Origin: Rhizobiales bacterium 32-66-11
GTDB lineage: Bacteria; Pseudomonadota; Alphaproteobacteria; Rhizobiales; Xanthobacteraceae
Reading direction: 5' to 3'
Length of the DNA: 64,000 nucleotides
NCBI GenBank assembly: GCA_002304505.1
Contig: NCEH01000001.1
Span: forward strand, 62,001 to 126,000
The translations under genes were made by a program, and so were the position numbers. Below are positions 24,971 to 33,957 of the stretch, piece after piece (positions within the stretch are counted from its first letter, which is position 1; every line of letters starts with the position of its first letter). Under the pieces are notes generated by a model, which was not told where the DNA came from, ran no database searches, and worked only from the letters and a program-made list of their open reading frames with translations.

Positions 24971-25354
24971 ATGGGTTTCAGCTTTGAAGACCGCATCAAT
25001 ATCCGGGAGGATTATGCGGCGCGTGGCCCGCGCTTCGTTCAGATGTCGAAGGGGCTTGTGCTTCTGCTCCTCTGCGTCGCCATTCCCACCGGCTGGATCT
25101 ATTTCAACGAGCAGATCAAGGTTCCCGAGGTCGAGCGCGTCATGCCCTATGCCGCGCGGGACATGGTGGGGCTGCTGCGCTCCTATCATCACGAGGTTCG
25201 GGTGGAGCGGCTGGCGGACGGAAAGCTGGTCTTTGCGGTGGATGGGCGCGCTCCGGCAGATATGAAAGTATTGGCGCGTACCTTTCCGCAATATGATCTT
25301 CAGCGTTTCGCGGCGCAGCCGCCGTCGCCCTATCTCGGACCCAACCGGCGCTGA
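24971..25354 (+). CDS. Small single-pass membrane protein, function unknown
   Basis: A 127-residue protein with a basic cytoplasmic N-terminus, one transmembrane helix at about residues 26-45 (KGLVLLLLCVAIPTGWIYF) and a periplasmic domain of about 80 residues with no cysteines. Start ATG 24971 is preceded by GGAGG with 5 bases of spacing, better than the ATG at 24872. I do not recognise the family. It is convergent with the Rrf2 regulator, the two stops being 10 bases apart. Confidence 0.7.
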   Translation: MGFSFEDRINIREDYAARGPRFVQMSKGLVLLLLCVAIPTGWIYFNEQIKVPEVERVMPYAARDMVGLLRSYHHEVRVERLADGKLVFAVDGRAPADMKVLARTFPQYDLQRFAAQPPSPYLGPNRR

Positions 25355-25364
25355 TCGCTCGCGT

Positions 25365-25811
25365 TCAGATATAATCCACGAACGAGCCGAGCTGGTCAGC
25401 CGAGAGATCGCGCATCTGCGCCAGCGTATAGGTATCGAGCACGGTGCCGATGGCGTCGCGCACCCGCACCATCAACAGGCGCACCTCGCAATGGGCGATG
25501 TCGCAGTCTTCACACGGCACATAGGCATTCCGGCTGGCACAGGGCAGGGCGGCCAAAGGGCCGTCTAACGCGCGAATCAGATCCCCGACGATAATGTCCT
25601 CCGCCGGCTTGGCGAGGCGATAACCGCCGGTGCGCCCCTTCTTGCTGGACAGCATGCCGGCATTGCGCAATTCGCCAAGGATCACATCCAGGAATTTTTT
25701 CGGGATCTGGTTCGCCTCGGCGATATCGGCCACCTGGACGGAGTCACCCGGAGCGAGGCGGGCGAGGTGAACCGCCGCCTTGAGCCCATACTTACCTTTT
25801 TTCGTCAGCAT
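25365..25811 (-). CDS. Rrf2 family transcriptional regulator
   Basis: A 148-residue winged-helix regulator. The N-terminal MLTKKGKYGLKAAVHLA and the recognition region IPKKFLDVILGELRNAG, followed by the wing KKGRTGGYRLAKP, are Rrf2 hallmarks. C91, C100, C103 and C108 form a cluster at the position where IscR, NsrR and RirA bind an iron-sulfur cluster, so it is probably a redox or iron/NO sensor. It stands alone; the divergent/upstream gene is a small membrane protein. It is not obviously IscR, because no isc or suf genes are nearby. Target genes cannot be read from this window. Confidence 0.9.
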   Translation of the reverse strand: MLTKKGKYGLKAAVHLARLAPGDSVQVADIAEANQIPKKFLDVILGELRNAGMLSSKKGRTGGYRLAKPAEDIIVGDLIRALDGPLAALPCASRNAYVPCEDCDIAHCEVRLLMVRVRDAIGTVLDTYTLAQMRDLSADQLGSFVDYI

Positions 25812-25952
25812 GCTTGCTCCCCTTGCCCCCTTTTGGGTCGTCCACGAACGGGGGTCAACCGCGCTGAGGGGCGCGGCTTCCTTCCATCGGGCTCAGGGTT
25901 CAACAGGGGAGCGCCGCCAATGCGGCATTTCGAGACTTTGCAGTCTCTCGGG

Positions 25953-26276
25953 TCAGCGGCGCGTCGGCAAGCGGGCTGGCGCCGGGCGCAAGGCGGCGAA
26001 GCCGGGGGCGCGTGCGCGCCGGCCCCCTTTCGGCTTGGCGGGCTGCCGCGGCTCCTCTTCGGCCAGCAGCATGACGGCCACGCCCATTTGCACACTTGAG
26101 AAGGTGAGGCCCATGGCGAACGTCAAAACAAAGGCGGGAAGCCACGCATCGTTGCTGCCGGCGAGCAGGGTCCGCAAATGCCCGACATCCAGCGCGACCA
26201 GCCCGCCCACGAACGCCGCGGCGATGGCAAAGCCAAGCGCCGCGTGCTTGGCGAGGAAGATCACGAGCTTCGGCAT
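25953..26276 (-). CDS. Small two-helix membrane protein, function unknown
   Basis: A 107-residue protein from ATG 26276, which has GGGAG 7 bases upstream. Two transmembrane segments are visible at about residues 10-30 ([18 protein letters not shown]) and 45-70 ([21 protein letters not shown]), followed by an Arg/Pro-rich cytoplasmic tail. It resembles small uncharacterised inner-membrane proteins of Hyphomicrobiales. Upstream in-frame codons to 26390 are Arg-rich and unlikely to be translated. No partner is evident. Confidence 0.65.
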   Translation of the reverse strand: MPKLVIFLAKHAALGFAIAAAFVGGLVALDVGHLRTLLAGSNDAWLPAFVLTFAMGLTFSSVQMGVAVMLLAEEEPRQPAKPKGGRRARAPGFAALRPAPARLPTRR

Positions 26277-26534
26277 CCGCCACTCCCTGCCCCGCCGGCG
26301 TCGGCTGGGCCGCATTCCCAACAATCGTCTGTGAAGATAATTGTTCCCGCTGCAAAGGGTACCCCTGCTTTCGCTGCGGAATATTCCCATATGAGGCCGA
26401 TCGCCGGCCGGCGCGGGCTTCTCTTACGCTGTGCCCGCTGGTGGTGTATAAGCCCGCGTTCCGGCACCGCATCATGGGTTTGGCTTTGCCCGAAACAGCC
26501 GGGCAGGCCGCCGGACGACCCGATGGAGAGCATC

Positions 26535-27974
26535 ATGACGACCCGCTTCGTATCCGACCGCAACCCTGGCGCCGAGACCTCCTCTCGCCGCGCCGAAGGC
26601 TGGCGTCCGGATTCCTGGCGATTTTATCCGGTCGTGCAGATGCCGAACTATACCGACGCGGAAGCCCTGAAGGAGGTGGAGCGCAAGCTTGCCTCCTATC
26701 CGCCGCTTGTTTTTGCAGGTGAGGCGCGCCGCCTGAAGGCCGAATTGGCCAAGGTGGCAAAGGGAGAAGCCTTCCTTCTCCAGGGCGGCGATTGCGCGGA
26801 AAGCTTCGACGAGCATTCGGCCGACAATATCCGCGATTTCTTCCGCGTGTTCCTGCAGATGGCGGTGGTCACCGCGTTCTCGGGCGGCGTGCCGGTGGTG
26901 AAGGTGGGCCGCATCGCCGGCCAGTTCGCCAAGCCGCGCTCGTCCGACATCGAGACGGTGAACGGCGTGGATCTGCCGAGCTATCGCGGCGATATCGTCA
27001 ATGACATCGCCTTCACGCCGGAAGCCCGCCAGCCGGACCCGCGCCGCCAGATCGAAGCGTACCGCCAGTCGGCGGCGACGCTGAATCTGCTGCGCGCCTT
27101 CGCCACCGGCGGCTATGCCAACCTGTCCAACGCCCATCAGTGGATGCTGGGCTTCGTGAAGGACAGCCCGCAGTCCCATCGCTACCAGGAGCTGGCGAAC
27201 CGCATCACCGAGGCGCTCGACTTCATGCGCGCCTGCGGGATCGATCCCCAGTCCCATCCGGAGATGCGGACCACGGACATCTTCACCAGCCACGAAGCGC
27301 TGCTGCTCGGCTATGAGCAGGCGCTGACCCGGGTGGATTCCACATCGGGCGACTGGTACGCGACCTCCGGCCACCTGCTGTGGATCGGCGATCGCACCCG
27401 CCAGCCCGACCATGCCCATGTGGAATATTTCCGGGGCATCCGTAACCCGATCGGCATCAAGTGCGGACCCTCGCTTTCCGCAGACGGACTGCTGCGCCTG
27501 CTGGACATCCTCCAGCCGGACAATGAGGCCGGCCGCATCACGCTGATCTGCCGCTTCGGTGCGGACAAGGTGGGCGAGCATCTGCCGGGTCTGATCCGCG
27601 CCGTGGAAAAGGAAGGCCGCACCGTGGTGTGGTCGTGCGATCCCATGCACGGCAATACCATCAAGGCCGGCTCGGGCTACAAGACCCGCCCGTTCGATCG
27701 CATCCTGTCGGAGATCAAGACCTTCTTCGACGTGCATGCGGCGGAAGGCACTTTTGCCGGCGGCGTGCATCTGGAGATGACCGGCAAGAACGTCACCGAA
27801 TGCACCGGCGGCGCGCGGGCCATTTCGGACGAAGACCTGCGCGATCGCTACCACACCTATTGCGATCCGCGCCTCAATGCGGAGCAGTCCATCGAGCTGG
27901 CCTTCCTGGTGGCCGAGCTGCTGAAGCGGGAACGCCAGGCACGCGCCCGCCCGGATGCTGCCGCCGCCGAATGA
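26535..27974 (+). CDS. 3-deoxy-7-phosphoheptulonate synthase, class II
   Basis: A 479-residue class II (plant/AroA-II type) DAHP synthase, which condenses phosphoenolpyruvate and erythrose 4-phosphate in the first step of the shikimate pathway. Signature regions include [21 protein letters not shown], the metal/PEP-site block [17 protein letters not shown], and [10 protein letters not shown] near residue 370. Length fits the family. I start at ATG 26535, preceded by GGAGAG; an in-frame ATG at 26523 would add only MESI. A strong intrinsic terminator follows 37 bases after the stop, so the gene appears monocistronic. Confidence 0.95.
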   Translation: MTTRFVSDRNPGAETSSRRAEGWRPDSWRFYPVVQMPNYTDAEALKEVERKLASYPPLVFAGEARRLKAELAKVAKGEAFLLQGGDCAESFDEHSADNIRDFFRVFLQMAVVTAFSGGVPVVKVGRIAGQFAKPRSSDIETVNGVDLPSYRGDIVNDIAFTPEARQPDPRRQIEAYRQSAATLNLLRAFATGGYANLSNAHQWMLGFVKDSPQSHRYQELANRITEALDFMRACGIDPQSHPEMRTTDIFTSHEALLLGYEQALTRVDSTSGDWYATSGHLLWIGDRTRQPDHAHVEYFRGIRNPIGIKCGPSLSADGLLRLLDILQPDNEAGRITLICRFGADKVGEHLPGLIRAVEKEGRTVVWSCDPMHGNTIKAGSGYKTRPFDRILSEIKTFFDVHAAEGTFAGGVHLEMTGKNVTECTGGARAISDEDLRDRYHTYCDPRLNAEQSIELAFLVAELLKRERQARARPDAAAAE

Positions 27975-28012
27975 GGCGGCCGGCACTGCGGCCGCTGAGA
28001 CAAGAAACAAGA

Positions 28013-28041
28013 CGCCCCCGGAGATTTCCGGGGGCGTTTTC
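28013..28041 (+). terminator. Rho-independent terminator of the DAHP synthase gene
   Basis: A perfect 10-bp stem CGCCCCCGGA / TCCGGGGGCG (28013-28022 and 28027-28036) with a GATT loop is followed by TTTT. It lies 38 bases downstream of the stop codon and also sits opposite the end of the convergent GNAT gene. Confidence 0.9.
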
Positions 28042-28077
28042 ATTTCCGGGCCGGATCTGCCGGGAAACCGCGCTGCG

Positions 28078-28584
28078 CTAAGGCGCGGGGCGCCCGCGCG
28101 CCATCCCGGTGACGCCATCGAATGCGCCGGGCTGCAACTCGGCCACCAGCAGCCGGCCGGGATCCACCGGGCCGGGCAGGGTCACGCGGCCGCTCGCCAC
28201 CGGCTTGAAATCGAACCGCTCGTAATACGGCGCATCGCCGACGAGCAGGATCAGTCCATGGCCCGCCTCCCGTGCGGCCGCCATGGAAACCTGCATGAGC
28301 CGGGCGCCGATACCGACCGACTGGAACGGCGGTTCCACCGTCAGCGGCCCGAGCAGCAAGGCGGGGTGGCTGCCGATCTCAATGGGGGTCAGGCGCACCG
28401 AACCCACCATCATGGTGCCGAGATAGGCGACGAAGGACAGCGCGGGATCGTGCGGCGCCTGTTCCCGCAGCCGAAAGGCGGTGCGGGCGAAGCGGCCGGG
28501 CCCAAAGGTGCGCCGATGCAGCTTTTCGATGGCCGGTGCGTCGGCGGAGGATTCGAGCGCGATGGTGACGGGAAGTTCGGTCAT
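28078..28584 (-). CDS. GNAT family N-acetyltransferase
   Basis: A 168-residue protein of the GCN5-related acetyltransferase superfamily. The acetyl-CoA-binding motif A is visible as LTVEPPFQSVGIGARLMQ (residues about 79-96; Q/R-x-x-G-x-G/A variant), followed by GLILLVGDAPYYERFDF, which is typical of the YhbS-like subgroup. Acceptor substrate unknown. The gene is convergent with the DAHP synthase gene and divergent from the MhqO-like dioxygenase gene. Confidence 0.88.
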   Translation of the reverse strand: MTELPVTIALESSADAPAIEKLHRRTFGPGRFARTAFRLREQAPHDPALSFVAYLGTMMVGSVRLTPIEIGSHPALLLGPLTVEPPFQSVGIGARLMQVSMAAAREAGHGLILLVGDAPYYERFDFKPVASGRVTLPGPVDPGRLLVAELQPGAFDGVTGMARGRPAP

Positions 28585-28920
28585 GGGAAGGAAACCAGGC
28601 AGGAAGCAAAGGGCCGCGCCGGCGGAGGCCGGGCGCGCGGGCAGGCGTCAACGATCACGCGCCGGTCTGGCGCGAACCTTCAGATCGTCGTCGCTGCTGC
28701 ATCTGCCTCATTGTGGGTCCGGCCCGAGCAAAAGGAGGCCGGCGGATAGCACGCGCACACGGCGGGGTCCAGCGCCCAGGCGGGCGTCGGTACGGCTCGG
28801 GCTACGGCCGCTTCCCAAAGGGCAAAGTTGGCTTGCGCCAATGCAATGAAGTGCGCGTTGAAGAATGGCCGGCTTGCTCTATTTCAAGGGGGACAGAGTT
28901 TTTGCTCACAGGAGCCAGCC
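28585..28920. other. Divergent intergenic region, GNAT / ring-cleaving dioxygenase
   Basis: This 336-base stretch carries no supported gene. It must hold the promoter of the dioxygenase operon and probably that of the GNAT gene. I could not pick out a convincing operator; the last 80 bases before the dioxygenase are AT-richer and include the ribosome site CAGGAG. Confidence 0.5.
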
Positions 28921-29850
28921 ATGACCAAGCACGGCATTCACCACGTCACCGCGATTTCCGGTCCCGCCCAGCGCAACAAGACCTTCTACACCGACACGCT
29001 CGGCCTGCGGCTGGTGAAGAAGACCGTCAATTTCGACGATCCGGGCACGTATCATTTTTATTATGGCGATGAGGTCGGCCAGCCCGGAAGCATTCTCACC
29101 TTTTTCCCTTGGGAGCATGCCGCTCCGGGCCGCCTCGGCGTCGGCGAGACGCAGGAAACCGTGTTCCGGGTGCCGGAAGGCGCCATCGGCTATTGGGCCC
29201 ATCGTTTCGTCGAGAAGGGCGTGGCCCATGATGCCCCGGCGCGGCGCTTCGGCGAGAGCGTGCTGAGCTTCCGCGACCCGGACGGCACCCGTCTTGCTCT
29301 CGTTGGCGTGCCGGGCGCGGAGAAGGAGCCGGCCTGGAGCGCCGGTGAGATCCCGGCGGAGGTTGCGATTCGCGGCTTTCACAGCGTCAGCCTGCTGGTC
29401 GCCGATGCGGCGCCGACGGGGGCGATCCTGACCGACGTGCTCGGCTTTGCCGAAGCGGCTCGCGAGGGCAGCCTCGTGCGCTTCAAGACCGATGCTTCCA
29501 TCGGCGGCATCGTGGATCTGCGCGTGGCCGGGGATTTCCTGCGCGGGCGGTCCGGCGCCGGCTCGGTGCATCACATCGCCTTCCGTGCCGCCGATGACGC
29601 GGCGGAGGCGGAGATGGTGAAGCGGCTGGCGGAAAACCACGGCATCCACACGACCGAGCAGAAGGACCGCAATTATTTCCGCTCGGTCTATTTTCGCGAG
29701 CCCGGTCACGTCCTGTTCGAGATCGCCACCGACATTCCCGGCTTCGCCGTGGACGAGCCGGCGGCGCAGCTGGGACAGGCGTTGAAGCTGCCGTCCTTCC
29801 TCGAACCGCGCCGGGAGGTCATCGAACAGGTGCTGCCAGCCCTGGTCTGA
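28921..29850 (+). CDS. Ring-cleaving dioxygenase, MhqO/MhqE-like (VOC superfamily)
   Basis: A 309-residue double-VOC protein. The N-terminus TKHGIHHVTAISGPAQRNKT and the second module starting RGFHSVSLLV are typical of the MhqO/MhqA group of putative hydroquinone-specific extradiol dioxygenases. Predicted metal ligands are H8 in the first module strand, the His in VHHIAF, and the Glu in VLFEIATD. The ATG has CAGGAG with 6 bases of spacing. The carboxylesterase-like gene 65 bases downstream reproduces the Bacillus mhq pairing, linked there to quinone/electrophile detoxification. Confidence 0.9.
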   Translation: MTKHGIHHVTAISGPAQRNKTFYTDTLGLRLVKKTVNFDDPGTYHFYYGDEVGQPGSILTFFPWEHAAPGRLGVGETQETVFRVPEGAIGYWAHRFVEKGVAHDAPARRFGESVLSFRDPDGTRLALVGVPGAEKEPAWSAGEIPAEVAIRGFHSVSLLVADAAPTGAILTDVLGFAEAAREGSLVRFKTDASIGGIVDLRVAGDFLRGRSGAGSVHHIAFRAADDAAEAEMVKRLAENHGIHTTEQKDRNYFRSVYFREPGHVLFEIATDIPGFAVDEPAAQLGQALKLPSFLEPRREVIEQVLPALV

Positions 29851-29915
29851 TCCTTGAAACCCATCCCGCACCCCGCGCCGGGCATCGGCGCGGGGCAAGC
29901 CACGCGAGGTCTGTC

Positions 29916-30563
29916 ATGACCATATCCACCTTGAACGCGAATTCCACGCTCGCTTTCACCCATCGCTTCGAGCCCGCGCCTCACCCCGGTGTCGCGCCTT
30001 TGCTGCTGCTCCATGGCACCGGCGGAGATGAGAACGACTTGCTGCCGCTCGGCCGCGCGCTCTCGCCCGATGCGGCGCTGCTTTCCCCGCGCGGAAAGGT
30101 GCTGGAAGGCGGCATGCCGCGCTTCTTTCGCCGGCTCGCGGAAGGCGTGTTCGACCAGGAGGACGTCAAGCGCCGCGCCAACGAATTGGCCGATTTTGTC
30201 GCGGAAGCCCGCGCGCGCTACGGCCTCGCGCCGCCGGTGGCGGTCGGCTTCTCCAACGGCGCCAACATCGCCGCCGCCATGCTCCTGCTGCGGCCGGAAG
30301 CCCTGGCAGGCGCCGTGCTGCTGCGCGCCATGGTTCCGCTCGATCCGGCGCCGGCGGGCGATCTTGCCGTAGCGCGGGTGCTGATCCTCTCCGGGGCCAT
30401 GGACCCGATCGTGCCGGCGGACAATGCCGCGGCGCTCGCGCGGATGCTGTCTGCCAATGGGGCGGCGGTGGAACAGGTCACGGTTCCCGCTGGTCACGGG
30501 CTCACGCAATCCGATCTCGCCCAGGCTCGGGCCTGGATGAACGCCTTGCGGGGGAACCGCTGA
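29916..30563 (+). CDS. Alpha/beta hydrolase, MhqD-like carboxylesterase
   Basis: A 215-residue alpha/beta hydrolase of the phospholipase/carboxylesterase family. The oxyanion region LLLHGTGGDE (30-39) and a complete catalytic triad are visible: S113 in GFSNG, D163 in SGAMDPIVP and H194 in AGHGLT. There is no signal peptide, so it is cytoplasmic. Its place behind the MhqO-like dioxygenase suggests that it hydrolyses quinone or aromatic ester adducts, by analogy with MhqD of Bacillus subtilis (inference). It is convergent with the winged-helix gene. Confidence 0.9.
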   Translation: MTISTLNANSTLAFTHRFEPAPHPGVAPLLLLHGTGGDENDLLPLGRALSPDAALLSPRGKVLEGGMPRFFRRLAEGVFDQEDVKRRANELADFVAEARARYGLAPPVAVGFSNGANIAAAMLLLRPEALAGAVLLRAMVPLDPAPAGDLAVARVLILSGAMDPIVPADNAAALARMLSANGAAVEQVTVPAGHGLTQSDLAQARAWMNALRGNR

Positions 30564-30584
30564 CGCCGGCGCAACCCTTCGGGC

Positions 30585-31607
30585 TCAGGGCCGGATGTCG
30601 GGGCCGCAGCCGGGGCGGAGAGGCGTTGGGATCAGCGGGGGGCGGGCGATCGTGTCCGTTTCCTGCTGCGCGTGGGCCTCTATCTCGGCCAAAGCGTCGC
30701 GTCCGCTGCTCATCAGCACCGAAAAGGCGGCGGCGAAGAAATCCTCTACGCCGGCATGAAGCGCGGATGTGGCCAAGATCCCGCCTTCCGGCCCCGGAAG
30801 GCGGCGCAGAAGCCCTTCCGCCTCCGCCTCGCGCGCCAGCTTCAGAATATGGGCGCGCGAGACGTGGCATCCCCGCGCCAGCGCCGAGATGGACACGGCG
30901 GCCGGCGTCTCGCTGCCGGCGGCCTGCGCATCGTTTGCGCCCATCGCCAAGAGGAATGCCATCATCAGCCCGCCATCCCGTTCCGCGAACAGGGCAAGCG
31001 CTGGAGCGGTCTCGAGCAGGCGAATGCCCGCCACATAGCGCCGGCCCAGTTGCCGGATCAGCGCGCCGAAGAAGCCCGGATTTTCCAACCCGGCGAGGAT
31101 GCGGCCGCCCACTGGATCGAGGAGGGCCAGCGCGCCACTCATGATCAACCAGCGCCGGGTCTGCTCGTCCACGAGACGCTGCGTGGGCACCAGAGGACGC
31201 GTGCGCCCGCTGGGCGCGCGGTTATCCGACGCGCGTCCGACCTCGAGAAATCCGGCCCAGCGCATCAGCAGGATCATGGCCTTCGCGCGTCCGCGACTAC
31301 AAAGGCCGGTGTCCTGGCACAGATTGGTCAGCCGCGTGACGGTGAGCCCCACGCCGTTCCGGTCCGGATCGTGGTGCAAATAGAGCGTGCATAAGGCGAG
31401 CGCCAGACGTCCGCGATCGTTCAGAATGCGGTTGGGCAGCAGGTGGCCGCGATACATGCTCAAGAGGCCGCGCATGGCCTGATCAACGGCCATCACGAAG
31501 CCGGGCTGCTGGCGCAGCGCCGCCATATGCATGAAAGCGTCGTCAAACGCCGCGGAAGACTCCGCTTCGTTTGGCGCGCCCGCAGAGGATCGCTGGTTTT
31601 CGTCCAT
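30585..31607 (-). CDS. Putative helix-turn-helix protein, function unknown
   Basis: A 340-residue protein with no signal peptide. Two regions look like winged-helix DNA-binding elements: VTRLTNLCQDTGLCSRGRAKAMILLMRWAG (split here: about residues 88-117) and ISALARGCHVSRAHILKLA near 244-262, each with a helix-turn-helix pattern followed by a possible wing. I do not recognise the family; comparable proteins in Hyphomicrobiales are annotated only as hypothetical. Start ATG 31607 has GAGG upstream. Position next to the mhq-like genes may be incidental because they are convergent. Confidence 0.65.
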   Translation of the reverse strand: MDENQRSSAGAPNEAESSAAFDDAFMHMAALRQQPGFVMAVDQAMRGLLSMYRGHLLPNRILNDRGRLALALCTLYLHHDPDRNGVGLTVTRLTNLCQDTGLCSRGRAKAMILLMRWAGFLEVGRASDNRAPSGRTRPLVPTQRLVDEQTRRWLIMSGALALLDPVGGRILAGLENPGFFGALIRQLGRRYVAGIRLLETAPALALFAERDGGLMMAFLLAMGANDAQAAGSETPAAVSISALARGCHVSRAHILKLAREAEAEGLLRRLPGPEGGILATSALHAGVEDFFAAAFSVLMSSGRDALAEIEAHAQQETDTIARPPLIPTPLRPGCGPDIRP

Positions 31608-31805
31608 TCCGCGCCTCGGTCTCCGGCCTGCGGCAAGTGTGAGACAAGCAGTGATAAATAACGTCGTTTAGCACGCCTGCGTCAGGGGGCGAGGCATGTC
31701 CGGGGAAATCTTCCCCATTTAATGCTACGAACGGTCAAGAATCGCCATTGAGAACCTCCATCGCCACGCCTAACCCTTAGTCCCTATTTCTCTCGGAGTT
31801 GAGCC

Positions 31806-32129
31806 ATGTCTCGCCTCGCCGTCATGCTTTCCGCAGCCCTTCTGGCACTGACTGCCGGTGCGCTCGTACCTACTCCGAGCCAAGCCGTCGTTTATTGCAC
31901 GGGTCCGGGCCTTCCCGTGGGTTGCGTGGTGCGCCCGGCGCCCCGCGTGGTCTATTGCACCCGGCCCGGTTATCCGGCTGGGTGTGTCGCCAACCGCACC
32001 GGTGTCGGCGTGCGGCCCGGTGTTGGCGCTGGTGCAGCTGGCGTCGGCGTTGCGCCTGGTGTTGGTGTCGGCGCGCCGGGATATGGTGCGAACGCTGGCG
32101 GACCGGTGAACCGAGTCGGCGTCCGCTGA
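31806..32129 (+). CDS. Small secreted protein with duplicated Cys motif and Gly/Val tail
   Basis: A 107-residue exported protein. A signal peptide covers residues 1-27 (ALLALTAGALVPTPSQA). Two copies of VVYCT-x-PG-x-P-x-GCV follow (residues 28-41 and 48-61), each with two cysteines, then a low-complexity tail of GVG/GAG repeats. Such proteins occur in Hyphomicrobiales without known role. The ATG at 31806 has CGGAG 7 bases upstream. A second small exported protein follows 32 bases on. Confidence 0.75.
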   Translation: MSRLAVMLSAALLALTAGALVPTPSQAVVYCTGPGLPVGCVVRPAPRVVYCTRPGYPAGCVANRTGVGVRPGVGAGAAGVGVAPGVGVGAPGYGANAGGPVNRVGVR

Positions 32130-32161
32130 AGCGGTTCCGCGTCCTCACGATGGAGAAGCCT

Positions 32162-32437
32162 GTGACCTTCAAGATGATCGCGGCCCTGAGCCTTTGCCTT
32201 GTCTCCACCTCGGTGTTCGCCGATCGCCCCGCGGCGAACAAATGCGCCGCCGGCCTTGTCGCCGACGCGCAGGCGATCTACGCCGCATCGGCGCCGCAGA
32301 TGAAGCCCGGCGCCGATGCGCGCGCCGTCATCACCGCCCAGACCAAGAACCTCGTCATGTCTGGCCAGATCAACCAGGGTACGGCACGTGCTTCGGCCGA
32401 AGCCGCGGCCACCTGCCTGAAGATGATCAATTCCTGA
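32162..32437 (+). CDS. Small exported protein, function unknown
   Basis: A 91-residue protein with a signal peptide (FKMIAALSLCLVSTSVFA, cleavage near residue 21) and a helical mature part with two cysteines (KCAAG and TCLKM). I start at GTG 32162 because GGAGAAG lies 3-9 bases upstream; an in-frame ATG at 32150 lacks a site and the next ATG at 32174 would shorten the signal peptide. Family not recognised. Likely cotranscribed with the preceding small secreted protein. Confidence 0.65.
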   Translation: MTFKMIAALSLCLVSTSVFADRPAANKCAAGLVADAQAIYAASAPQMKPGADARAVITAQTKNLVMSGQINQGTARASAEAAATCLKMINS

Positions 32438-32612
32438 TCCTGACGACCATTCCCCGCTGCCGGTTTCGCCGGCGGCGGGGGCGCTGGCGCGCATTGCCAG
32501 CGCCATCGCGCCACGCTAGAAGCATCACAACTTACCAATTTTCGGCGGCGCGGCCTGTCGGAGGATACGTGCCTCCGACTTCGGGCCGGCGAGACATCGG
32601 GGCAAGCGAGCA

Positions 32613-32918
32613 ATGGTGGCACGCATCTTCAAGCCGGCGCGCAATGCGATGCAGTCCGGCGTCGGCAAGACCAAGCATTGGGTGCTCGAATATGAGCCGG
32701 AGCGTGCAAGGTCCGTCGAGCCGCTGATGGGCTACACCAGCTCCGCCGATATGAAGAGCCAGATTCATCTGCGCTTTGAGACCAAGGAAGAAGCGGTGGC
32801 CTATGCCGAGCGCCGCGCCATCCCTTACCAGGTGTTCGAGCCACACGAGCCGGTGCGGCGCAAGATCGCCTATTCGGACAATTTCTCCTTCCGCCGCCTG
32901 GGCCAGTGGACTCATTGA
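32613..32918 (+). CDS. NDUFS4-like ETC complex I subunit
   Basis: A 101-residue protein of the NADH dehydrogenase (ubiquinone) 18-kDa subunit family, found in alphaproteobacteria and mitochondria. Recognisable features are ARIFKPARNAMQSG at the start, WVLEYEP, MGYTSSADM and the C-terminal SDNFSFRRLGQWTH, which is nearly invariant. It binds at the N-module/Q-module interface of complex I, on the cytoplasmic side. As usual it is encoded away from the nuo operon. Confidence 0.95.
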   Translation: MVARIFKPARNAMQSGVGKTKHWVLEYEPERARSVEPLMGYTSSADMKSQIHLRFETKEEAVAYAERRAIPYQVFEPHEPVRRKIAYSDNFSFRRLGQWTH

Positions 32919-32992
32919 GATCCGTGCCATCGGTGGATGAGCGTGCGCCGTGGGGCGAAACCGCTGCGCGTTCATGTTAGAACGGCTGCGCC

Positions 32993-33069
32993 GGCCCCGT
33001 AGCTCAGCTGGATAGAGCAGCCGCCTTCTAAGCGGCAGGTCGCAGGTTCGAGCCCTGCCGGGGTCGCCA
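32993..33069 (+). tRNA. tRNA-Arg (anticodon UCU)
   Basis: A 77-base class I tRNA including CCA. Acceptor GGCCCCG pairs with CGGGGTC (one G-U), the anticodon stem GCCGC/GCGGC holds the loop CTTCTAA giving UCU (AGA codons), and the T-arm reads GCAGGTTCGAGCCCTGC. Confidence 0.97.
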
Positions 33070-33213
33070 ATGCGACGCCTCCGGACCGTTACTTCATCGC
33101 CGCGCGGATCCTCGATCGGACAAGTTTCGCGTGCAAATCTGCATGCAGCGCCCCAAGGTTCGCATGGCCGTCGCGACCACCAGGATGCAAGGCGGTCCTG
33201 AGCGGAGACCGCG

Positions 33214-33927
33214 ATGGTGATCCAGCGAGCCGGCAGCATCGTCCACATCGGCTTCCACAAGACCGGCACGACCTCGATTCAGCAGGTGCTGGGGCGCGGG
33301 CGCGAAGCCCTGCTCCAGGCGGGATGCGCTTATTACATCGGTCGCCACATGGCTGATAATCATGTGGAACTGCACGCCGCCGCCATGCGCCCGCACCGCC
33401 CGTCCACGTTTCGCCTCGGCAGCGGGCTGGTCTTCGACGAGACATATCGGCAAACCGTGGTGCGGGAACTTGCGGCCTTCGGTGCGGTCCATGCCGGCCA
33501 AACCTGCCTGTTCTCCGCGGAGGGGGTGTGCCTGCTGCGCCACGGGGACGAAGTCGCGTGGCTGCGCGATGCGCTGCCCCAGCCGGTGCGGATTATCGCC
33601 TGCCTGCGGGAAAAGGGAGCCTATATGGCCTCCTATCGCGCGCAGCTCGAAAAGGTCAGGCATCTGTGGGGCGGCGTCATCCAGCGCGATGAGTATAATT
33701 ATACCGAAGATGATTCCTGGCTGTGGGATTATGAGTCGCGCCTTGCGCCGTTCCGGGAGGCTTTCGGAAGCGATTGCGTGATGGTGCTGGATTATGATGC
33801 GACGACCGAGGCACAGGGATCGATCGTGCCCGGCTTCCTCGAGGCGATCGGCCTGCGCGACGTGCTGCCGCCGCAAGCCTGGGCCGGTCTCTTCCTCAAT
33901 GTACGCGAGTCGCGCGGATCGCTATGA
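33214..33927 (+). CDS. Sulfotransferase family protein
   Basis: A 237-residue protein with the P-loop-like 5'-phosphosulfate-binding motif HIGFHKTGTTSIQ at residues 11-23, which contacts PAPS in this superfamily. The 3'-phosphate-binding region is probably VRIIACLREKGAYMASYRA (about 125-143), although the usual Arg-x-Pro is altered here to REKGAY. Start ATG 33214 has GGAGACCGCG upstream. No polysaccharide genes flank it, so the acceptor is unknown. It is shorter than many members, which may mean a minimal sulfotransferase domain. Confidence 0.82.
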   Translation: MVIQRAGSIVHIGFHKTGTTSIQQVLGRGREALLQAGCAYYIGRHMADNHVELHAAAMRPHRPSTFRLGSGLVFDETYRQTVVRELAAFGAVHAGQTCLFSAEGVCLLRHGDEVAWLRDALPQPVRIIACLREKGAYMASYRAQLEKVRHLWGGVIQRDEYNYTEDDSWLWDYESRLAPFREAFGSDCVMVLDYDATTEAQGSIVPGFLEAIGLRDVLPPQAWAGLFLNVRESRGSL

Positions 33928-33957
33928 TTGCAGGCCGCTTTGGCGTTAGAATGCAGA

